Assembly: GCF_018986735.1 (NCBI RefSeq)
Contig: NZ_CP065521.1
Location: forward strand, 2,046,001 to 2,110,000
Direction of reading: 5' to 3'
From: Schaalia sp. 19OD2882
Lineage (GTDB): Bacteria; Actinomycetota; Actinomycetes; Actinomycetales; Actinomycetaceae
Length of the DNA: 64,000 bases
Numbering within the stretch: the stretch's first letter is position 1; the number at the start of each line of letters is the position of its first letter. Positions 57,906-64,000 of this stretch are shown piece by piece. The notes beneath the pieces are model-generated. The model made no database searches, was not told where the DNA came from, and saw nothing but the letters and a program-made list of their open reading frames with translations. The position numbers and the translations under genes were made by a program.

Positions 57906-58823
57906 TCATTCCTGAGGGGCGGCCTTGGCCTTGCGCGGCTTGACGGGCAGCCCCGACCACCAGACGTACACGCCGACAAGGACCAGGGCGCCGAGGATCC
58001 AGAAGATCCACCAGGGGAAACCCGGGACCTCCGGGGGTGAGCCGGCCTTGGCGACGTCGGCGGCGGGGGTCGGAACGACCCGCTCCCCCGTGAGCAGGAT
58101 GCGGTGGCTGTTGATGCCCAGGGGTGTGCATGTGACCAGTGTCGCCAAGTCCTTGCCGGGCTCGACCCGCAAGGATTCGGTTTCCTCCGGCTGGACGACC
58201 TTGGCGTCGCGCACGCGGTAGGTGAGGACTTCGCCGAAGACTTCGACGGTGAAGGAGTCTCCGATCTTCACCTTGTCCAGGTCGGTGAACATGCGGGCGT
58301 CGGCCAGACCCCGGTGCGCCGTGAGAACCGTGCGCCGGTCCGCTCCCCCGACGGGCAGGGAGGTGCCTTCGAGGTGCCCGACCCCTTTGAGCAGGGAGCG
58401 TTCGTCCGTGCCGTGGTAGATGGGCAGGTCGACGTCGATGACGGGGATGCGGACGCGGCCCATGAGGCCGTCGGCATTGGCCGTGAGGATCTTGCGGTAG
58501 TCGAGGACGGAGCCGCTGCTGCCCTGACCGGTGGGCACATTCGTGTTGGCCTCCAGCAGGGCGCCCACGCTCAGCGCTTCGTTGTACTGGCGGGCCTCGC
58601 TCAGTTGGGTCCTTGCGTCGGGGTCGGTGTGGGCCACCTGCTGTTCGTAGGCGGTGACGACCTTCGACTGGTTGTACTGGGTCAGCCAGGCGGCGACCGT
58701 CGGGTACGACAGGGCGAGGATCCCGAGGAGGGCCAGCAGAGCGGGCAGCAGGGAGAGTCGGTTGAGCCTCCAGCGAGGGCGGGCGCCGTGTGCGGCGCCC
58801 TGTCTCGTCGTGCTCCGTGCCAT
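57906..58823 (-). CDS. srtC: Class C (pilus-assembly) sortase
   Basis: The 305-residue membrane enzyme links pilin subunits through their sorting signals. It has an N-terminal helix (LLPALLALLGILAL), the catalytic H170 in LTAHRGL, C232 in LVTCTPLGINSHR and R241 in the same segment, and a C-terminal helix (WWIFWILGALVLVGVYVWW). Two membrane helices and the TCTPxGxNxHR form are typical of class C. A DLPIYHG region precedes the active site; the lid loop was not resolved. ATG at 58823 has AAGGA upstream. It is the third gene of the pilus operon. Confidence 0.94.
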   Translation of the reverse strand: MARSTTRQGAAHGARPRWRLNRLSLLPALLALLGILALSYPTVAAWLTQYNQSKVVTAYEQQVAHTDPDARTQLSEARQYNEALSVGALLEANTNVPTGQGSSGSVLDYRKILTANADGLMGRVRIPVIDVDLPIYHGTDERSLLKGVGHLEGTSLPVGGADRRTVLTAHRGLADARMFTDLDKVKIGDSFTVEVFGEVLTYRVRDAKVVQPEETESLRVEPGKDLATLVTCTPLGINSHRILLTGERVVPTPAADVAKAGSPPEVPGFPWWIFWILGALVLVGVYVWWSGLPVKPRKAKAAPQE

Positions 58824-58860
58824 GGGGGTCCTTGTCGGGGTGGGAAGTGGGGGCGAGGAC

Positions 58861-58898
58861 GGAAGTGGCGGGGAGGCTTTCACCTCCCCGCCACTTCC
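58861..58898 (-). terminator. Stem-loop between the pilin and sortase genes
   Basis: A perfect 16-bp stem with a six-base loop begins 26 bases after the pilin stop and lies just upstream of srtC. It may act as a partial terminator so that far more pilin than sortase is made, or it may stabilise the pilin mRNA. The stem has no U-tract. Confidence 0.65.
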
Positions 58899-58924
58899 GT
58901 CAGTCAGAGTACCTGATGAGTGGG

Positions 58925-60568
58925 TCAGTCCCGCTTGGAGGCGATTCGGCGCGACACGAAGGTCGCTCCGACCGCCGCCAGCAGCAGGGCGATGCCACCG
59001 ATGGTGAGGAGCATCTGGCCGTTGGCACCGGTCAGGGGCAGCTGCGGGACGGTCTGCTTCGAGTTGTCGATGGTGACGTTGTCCGTGGTCTGAGTGCCGG
59101 CCTGGATCTGGACCCTGGTCAGTGCGGCGTCGCCGGAGGGCTGGACGTAGCCCGCGGGGGCGGCGACCTCTTCGAGGATGTAGCAGCGCTTGGTGTTGTC
59201 CGGGGTCACCGACTGCTCTCCGGGGGCGCCGACCTTGGAGTCGATGAACAGGCCGTCGATCTTCACGGTGCCGTCGGCGGCGGTGGTGAAGGTGTCGACG
59301 CCGCCGATGGTGATGGGCTGGGACTCGTCACCGGGGGTGGCGGCGTCGTCGGTGGCCTTGACTGCGGCGGAGCAGTCGGCGGCGAAGGGATCCTGCGCGT
59401 TGTAGACCTTGAAGGAGGCGCCGGTGAGCTTCTTCCGGTTGTCCTTGTCCTGCTTGGTGATGACCAGGTCGCCCCAGTTCGAGGCCACGGGGTTGGTCGG
59501 GCTGCCCGGGTCGTCGGTCGGAGGGACGTTCGGGGTGTTGGGCTTGGTGGGCAGGGTGTCCACGTGCAGGGTCGCCGTGTTCGGGATGGTGCCGTCGGCG
59601 GGGACGCTCTTGACCTCGGCGGTGAAGGTCACGCGGATCTTGGCATTGGGCTTGCTCTTGAGGAAGGTCAATCCGTCCGCCGTGAAGGACAGGACTGCCG
59701 GGTCGGTGCCGTCGGCGGTCTTGGTGTAGTTGGCGGGATCGACGGCGGTCCATGCGGCCTGTCCGGCTTCCTGGATCTCCACCTGGGCGATCTTGCCCTT
59801 GTGCAGGTTGTCGCTGAAGTCGTCCTTGATGACGAAGTAGCTGAAGAACTCTCCTTCGGCCACGCTGGGCACCTTGGCCTCGACGGGGAAGGTCAGCTGG
59901 TCGCCGGTCTTGATGCCGTGTCCGGCGCCGTTGACCGTGATGCCCTTGGTCGGGGCCTGGACCACGGTGTTCTTCGGGTAGACGTGGACGTCGTAGATCC
60001 AGTTCCCGGATCCGGAGTCACCCTGGCGGACCGTGCCGGAGCCGTTGTCCGGGAAGGGGATGGTGACGATGAAGGGCGCGGCCTTCTTCTTCACGGTGGA
60101 CGGGCTCGTGGTCTCGCAGACCAGGTAGGCCTTGACGGACAGGTCGCCGATGCTGGCCTCGCCCTGGTCGGTCGTGGTGGTGCTCGGCAGGCCTGCGCCC
60201 AGGTTGTAGTTGCCGGTGTTCAGGCGAATGGTCGTGGGCGTGGCATCGCAGATGTTGGCCGGAACGGAGTATCCGCCGCTCAATTCGTTCCACGAGGCCT
60301 GGACGGAAAGGTCGAGGCCTTCGATCGGGTAGGCGGTGAAGATCACACCGGGAACGCCCACACCCGTGGAGTTGTCGCCATTCGGCTCGGCCTCGTCCTT
60401 GTTCTGCGAGCCCGACTCGCGCTTGTGGATCTTGATCGAGCCCTTCGCGTTGGGGTCGATGTTGCCGTCAGCCGCGTGGGCTGCGGTCGACGCCAGGCCG
60501 GTCAGGCCCAGGGCCAGGACGGCGCTGAGCGCCAGTCCGCGCCGGACGGGAGTGTGCTTGTGGGTCAC
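58925..60568 (-). CDS. Major pilin shaft subunit, LPLTG-anchored
   Basis: The 547-residue protein has a signal peptide (cut near AAHA-AD), the pilin motif WIYDVHVYPK whose K199 is the predicted cross-linking lysine, and an E-box ILEEVAAPAGY. The C-terminus has an LPLTG signal (from residue 510), a membrane helix and a basic tail. Its plan matches the Actinomyces FimP/FimA shaft proteins with isopeptide-stabilised CnaA/CnaB-type domains. The sortase gene downstream would polymerise it. GTG at 60568 follows GAGAGG. Confidence 0.93.
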   Translation of the reverse strand: MTHKHTPVRRGLALSAVLALGLTGLASTAAHAADGNIDPNAKGSIKIHKRESGSQNKDEAEPNGDNSTGVGVPGVIFTAYPIEGLDLSVQASWNELSGGYSVPANICDATPTTIRLNTGNYNLGAGLPSTTTTDQGEASIGDLSVKAYLVCETTSPSTVKKKAAPFIVTIPFPDNGSGTVRQGDSGSGNWIYDVHVYPKNTVVQAPTKGITVNGAGHGIKTGDQLTFPVEAKVPSVAEGEFFSYFVIKDDFSDNLHKGKIAQVEIQEAGQAAWTAVDPANYTKTADGTDPAVLSFTADGLTFLKSKPNAKIRVTFTAEVKSVPADGTIPNTATLHVDTLPTKPNTPNVPPTDDPGSPTNPVASNWGDLVITKQDKDNRKKLTGASFKVYNAQDPFAADCSAAVKATDDAATPGDESQPITIGGVDTFTTAADGTVKIDGLFIDSKVGAPGEQSVTPDNTKRCYILEEVAAPAGYVQPSGDAALTRVQIQAGTQTTDNVTIDNSKQTVPQLPLTGANGQMLLTIGGIALLLAAVGATFVSRRIASKRD

Positions 60569-60682
60569 AGGAAACTGCCTCTCACGGTGTGTCTCGATGG
60601 GTTTGATGGGTCGTGTTGTCGCTTCTCGACTTCGGCCGGAAGTTCGGAATTCCTCAAGGCGCCTGTCGGAACGCGCAGCAGG

Positions 60683-63616
60683 TCATGAGCCTATCCTCTG
60701 TCGCATCCGTTGTGCGATGACGGCGGCCACGATTGCAAGGAGTGATACTGAGAAACCCAAGAAGATGTACAGGTCCGAGCTTGCTCCGCCGGTCAATGGG
60801 AGGCCGGGAACCGGGACCTTTGCATTCGTGAACGAATTCGGGAATGAATGCTCCGGAGCATCCTTGGAAATGGTGAATGTGTGCGGCGTCGCATCCATGA
60901 CGTACCCCACGGGCGCCTTTGATTCAACCAGGGAGAATGAATTCGGTTTCTCGTTCCAGACCAGTCCGGAAACCATGAATGCACCTGCGGCCGGGTCCTG
61001 GTCGACATGGGGGGCGGCCGGAGTGGCCGGGGCACAGGGGTCGGTGGTGCAATCCGTCACCGTGACCGTGGTCGAGGGGGCAGTGGTGGCCGGAGGCACC
61101 GGGATCCCTGCAATGATGAGCGACCATTCGGAGCCGGCCAGCGCTTCGCCGTTGTCGGCGTCGACCTTCCTCCAGCGCACCGTGCCCGTGTCCAGGCGCA
61201 CGTTGGCGATCTTGCCCCCGTCATCCACTGCGCCGCCCCGGGGCAGCGAGACCACAAGGTTCAGGGCATTGATCTGCGGGAACTCATGGACCGTCGGGTC
61301 GTGAAGGTAACCGAGGGGGGCGGTCTTCTCGACAATGGAGTAGGTCCCCCATTTCAGGTCCCTCACCGTGAAGGATCCCGGAGCCGGATCGCCGTCCGAG
61401 TACGCACCCGTGGGGCACGGAGCGTTCACGCAGTCGGCGACGACAGCACCTGCCGGGACGTCCGGGCCGGTCAGTGACCACTCGGATCCGCCGACCGCAA
61501 CGCCCGTGAGGGCGTCCTTCTTGCCCCATTCCAGGGTGCCCGGCTTCGTCGTGTTCGTGACCTCGCAGGTGATGCGATCCCCCTGTCCGACGGTGACCGT
61601 GGCTGTTCCATCGACCGTGGGGGCCACGGTGGTGCTGAAGACGTCGCCGGGGCGAGCGTCCTCCGACTGGGTGCAGGTCCACTGTCCCATCTCGTACCCA
61701 TGTTGAGCGACGGGAAGGTCCGTCCTTTCCTTGATGGTGATCGTCTTCGAGTTCGCCGGCAGCGCCAGGAGGGCCTGATCGGCCCACGTGCCCTCGTGAG
61801 TGACCTGTTTCGAAACGCCTTGGTGGTCGGTCCACTCGGCGGTGAGTTTCCACGCCTCGGGGGGCAAGGAAGGTACTTCCTGCGAGGAGTAGGTGTCATC
61901 GACCTTCTTGACCAACTGGATGGTGGGGACCAGGATCGTCTCGATCGCGTGGTCCTCGACCTCGCCGCTGAGGGTCAGGCCCGTCGGTCGAATGTCGGCC
62001 GGGGTGCCGTCACGATTCGCTCCGGCAATGCGCAGACGCAGGAAGGTGTTCTCGACGGTGGAGGTCGCAGGATCGTCGCTGCGCCTGGCGTCCATGGGGA
62101 CCGTCCACTGCAGATTCGCCCGGCCCGACGACGGGCAGGTGGTGGGCTGGGAACGCTCGGTGTCGTCGTCGAAGGTGCCATTGAGGTTCCAGTCGATCCA
62201 GCCCACCACCTGTGCCCCTTCACCGTGGCACGAAACGTTCTGGGACCACGTGAGACCGGGAAGCGTGCGGATTGTGGCGTCCAGACCCTCCAGGGCATCC
62301 TCGTCATCATCGGCAGTAGGCGAACCCGGGCCGTCGCTGCCACTGAGGTCGTCGCCGTCGGCCCCCGGGGTCGGATTCTGGACGGAGTCGTGGTCGGTGT
62401 ACCTTCCCAGGCCGATCTTGGGCGCAGAGGCCGTGGCCACGAGTTGCCGGGCCTGGGCCGCGGAAAGGTTGTACCAGTTGCCCACCGCCTCCCTGGGCGG
62501 GGTCGAGGCGGACACGTCCAGCGCCCCTGCGCCACCCAGCTCGCCGCCGTCCCAGGAAGGCTGGAAGACGGATCCGGCATGGCCGTAGCTGTCTGGGGCG
62601 TCGCCGAAGTCGACGTAGGAGACGACCCCCAGAGCGATGGCGGAGACGCCACCGCCCTTGAGTTCGACGTAGCCGCCGTCCGCATTCTCCATGAAGAGCA
62701 CGGAGGAGGGGCCGCCGTTGACCGTTCCACCGTAGGCGCACTCTTCCTTGTCCGGGCGCAGCTGGAAGCCGGTCTTGTCGCCGCCCGGATAGGGGAAGGT
62801 GTACTCGCCGCCCCACGAGTTCGTCGTGCAGGTGCCCTCACGGAAGGACTCCAGGAGGCGGAAACGCACCTCGTCGTCACTTCTGCCGTCCATGGGGATG
62901 GGGGCCATGGACACGGATTCGCGTACGGAGCTCCGGCCCAGCCAATTCGAGGCCTCAGCATCCGCGTAGACCATGCCGGCCATGGGAAGGAGGGTCTTGG
63001 GCAGGTTGTCCAGCGCGGCCTTGGTCGGCCGCGCGGGCGACTCGATGACATAGGTGTCGCACTGGACCTTGAAGTAGGCGTTCGCGGAGACGTCGTTCAC
63101 CCCGCGCTGCGCGTTGGCGATGCCGATGGGCAGGCCCGAGCTGTAGGAGCCCGTGCTGCGTACTCCGTTGTCGTAGTTGACCGAGTTGTTGTAGAGGCGG
63201 GCAAGACCGTCCCCGCGCCACGTGCCGGGCACGTATCCCAGGGTGAGGCCGGCGTTGACGGTGGCGCCCGTGGCAGGGTCGACGTAGGTCGTGGAAACCT
63301 CACTGACCGTGCACTTGCTGGAACGCCACAATCCTGTGGCCATTGCGGTGGGCGTGGACCAGACGGTGGAGGTGACCCCGTCGTGGAGGCGGTTGCCGGA
63401 CAGGTTCGACGCGCCGCTCCAGTCGATCCAGTCGATGACGGTCTCGTACTTTCCCGCGCCACCATCCGGTGTGCCGTGGACGGCCCGGGCGGGCTGCACC
63501 GGGGTCACGGCCAAAAGGGTGCCCAGGACGATTCCATGGACGATACCGGCGCTGAGGACGAGCGCACTGAGGCGACCGTGTGATCGACGACGTCGACCTT
63601 GGGGCGTCGAAGGCAT
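60683..63616 (-). CDS. Pilus tip adhesin-like surface protein, LPLTG-anchored
   Basis: The 977-residue protein has a signal peptide (cut near ARA-VH), a large N-terminal region with YVDFGDAPDSYG and GEVEDHAIETI (GEVED-type domain), and about three SpaA/CnaB-like repeats with E-box-like segments (SIVEKTAPLGY, SLVESKAPVGY). It ends with LPLTG at residue 939, a membrane helix and a short basic tail. The first position in the operon and the size fit the tip protein (FimQ/FimB or CafA type) that binds host or bacterial partners. No pilin lysine motif was found, as expected for a tip. ATG at 63616 has GGAG eight bases upstream; the frame is open to 63922. Confidence 0.9.
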   Translation of the reverse strand: MPSTPQGRRRRSHGRLSALVLSAGIVHGIVLGTLLAVTPVQPARAVHGTPDGGAGKYETVIDWIDWSGASNLSGNRLHDGVTSTVWSTPTAMATGLWRSSKCTVSEVSTTYVDPATGATVNAGLTLGYVPGTWRGDGLARLYNNSVNYDNGVRSTGSYSSGLPIGIANAQRGVNDVSANAYFKVQCDTYVIESPARPTKAALDNLPKTLLPMAGMVYADAEASNWLGRSSVRESVSMAPIPMDGRSDDEVRFRLLESFREGTCTTNSWGGEYTFPYPGGDKTGFQLRPDKEECAYGGTVNGGPSSVLFMENADGGYVELKGGGVSAIALGVVSYVDFGDAPDSYGHAGSVFQPSWDGGELGGAGALDVSASTPPREAVGNWYNLSAAQARQLVATASAPKIGLGRYTDHDSVQNPTPGADGDDLSGSDGPGSPTADDDEDALEGLDATIRTLPGLTWSQNVSCHGEGAQVVGWIDWNLNGTFDDDTERSQPTTCPSSGRANLQWTVPMDARRSDDPATSTVENTFLRLRIAGANRDGTPADIRPTGLTLSGEVEDHAIETILVPTIQLVKKVDDTYSSQEVPSLPPEAWKLTAEWTDHQGVSKQVTHEGTWADQALLALPANSKTITIKERTDLPVAQHGYEMGQWTCTQSEDARPGDVFSTTVAPTVDGTATVTVGQGDRITCEVTNTTKPGTLEWGKKDALTGVAVGGSEWSLTGPDVPAGAVVADCVNAPCPTGAYSDGDPAPGSFTVRDLKWGTYSIVEKTAPLGYLHDPTVHEFPQINALNLVVSLPRGGAVDDGGKIANVRLDTGTVRWRKVDADNGEALAGSEWSLIIAGIPVPPATTAPSTTVTVTDCTTDPCAPATPAAPHVDQDPAAGAFMVSGLVWNEKPNSFSLVESKAPVGYVMDATPHTFTISKDAPEHSFPNSFTNAKVPVPGLPLTGGASSDLYIFLGFSVSLLAIVAAVIAQRMRQRIGS

Positions 63617-63977
63617 TGCCAACACTCCATCAGCGGTGATCGTGTGCGTGCGTGGACGGGTTGTCCGGCATCCGAAGCCCAGACTACTGTGCACCCGCGC
63701 AGCATTTGAAGGAGATTCACCGGGATTAAGATCACGCCGCGTCGTCCCCTCAGGCACTTCGATTGCGCCACTGGAGGCCACAACCCGACCGAGGACGCCC
63801 GGTTTCAATGCTGGAAGCGCACGATTCCGCGGAAATCGCCGCCTTGATCCGCCATCCGTCGGCGTGGTCCACACCCGGTTCGACCGGCCGGTCAGGCAAT
63901 GAGTCTCAGTTCCTGTGTCCACATACGACGGGGCCCGTCGTCCCTTCGGACGACGGGCCCCGCAAGAGGTGGGACCA
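63617..63977 (-). promoter_or_regulatory. Upstream region of the pilus operon
   Basis: No gene is seen. A weak promoter candidate on the minus strand is TTCAAA (63705-63710) and TAGTCT (63681-63686) with 18 bases between them, leaving a 65-base leader. The right part holds a hairpin at 63930-63961. Confidence 0.35.
63930..63961 (-). terminator. Terminator of a gene beyond the window
   Basis: A 14-bp perfect stem (GGGGCCCGTCGTCC and complement) with a four-base loop lies just left of a possible stop codon at 63978. It probably isolates the pilus operon from the next gene on the right. Confidence 0.6.
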
Positions 63978-64000
63978 TCAGATCCTGACCGTCATGATCA
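63978..64000 (-). CDS. Possible 3' end of a gene continuing past the right edge
   Basis: The last 23 bases, read on the minus strand, end with ...IMTVRI and a TGA at 63978-63980, 16 bases before the hairpin. Too little is visible to identify it. Confidence 0.25.

Noticed and set aside
61310..61322. Six-G run in the pilus tip gene as a second phase switch
   Set aside because: The frame continues normally through it into recognisable domains and the LPLTG signal, so nothing suggests switching.

Overview
The window is a high-GC actinobacterial chromosome segment. GC-rich codon use, frequent GTG and TTG starts, four-base ATGA/GTGA gene overlaps, actinobacterial gene order and a tip-shaft-sortase pilus locus with LPLTG signals point to Actinomycetales. 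The family Actinomycetaceae (Actinomyces, Schaalia or relatives) fits best, but this is an inference from gene content, not a database match. Nearly all genes lie on the minus strand. No tRNA, rRNA, CRISPR array or insertion sequence was seen.

Read in the direction of transcription (right to left), the window opens with a pilus operon (63.6-57.9 kb: tip adhesin, major pilin, class C sortase). It then runs through the full S10 operon (57.5-52.3 kb, rpsJ to rpsQ), the spc operon (51.9-47.6 kb, rplN to rplO), secY-adk-map, infA-rpmJ-rpsM-rpsK-rpoA-rplQ without rpsD, truA and a pullulanase-type debranching enzyme, rplM-rpsI and glmM. Leftward, the conserved backbone resumes as coaA, glmS, nnr, alr, tsaE, tsaB, rimI and tsaD. 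This part supplies UDP-GlcNAc precursors, CoA, D-alanine, NAD(P)H repair and the tRNA t6A modification. Interspersed are sdhCAB, a sugar-phosphate-type epimerase with a GRP-family sugar permease, and at the far left a carboxylate-amine ligase (glutamate-cysteine ligase family 2).

The accessory part lies between glmM and glmS (about 15.6-34.5 kb). It encodes what looks like a host-glycan utilisation island: a secreted, wall-anchored GH85 endo-beta-N-acetylglucosaminidase, a second very large secreted surface protein with discoidin-like domains and an unassigned barrel, a cytoplasmic GH29 alpha-L-fucosidase, a CUT1-type sugar ABC transporter, a cytoplasmic GH2 beta-galactosidase and a LacI regulator. 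The inferred scheme is release of glycans at the surface, import of oligosaccharides, and intracellular removal of galactose and fucose.

Two lesions stand out in this island. The MalG-type permease carries an in-frame TGA exactly where a Trp codon would fit. The big surface protein loses its sorting signal through a one-base shift at a run of seven G residues; removing one G restores a perfect LARTG-membrane-basic tail. The island is therefore either decaying, phase-variable or affected by sequence errors, and the three can be separated experimentally.
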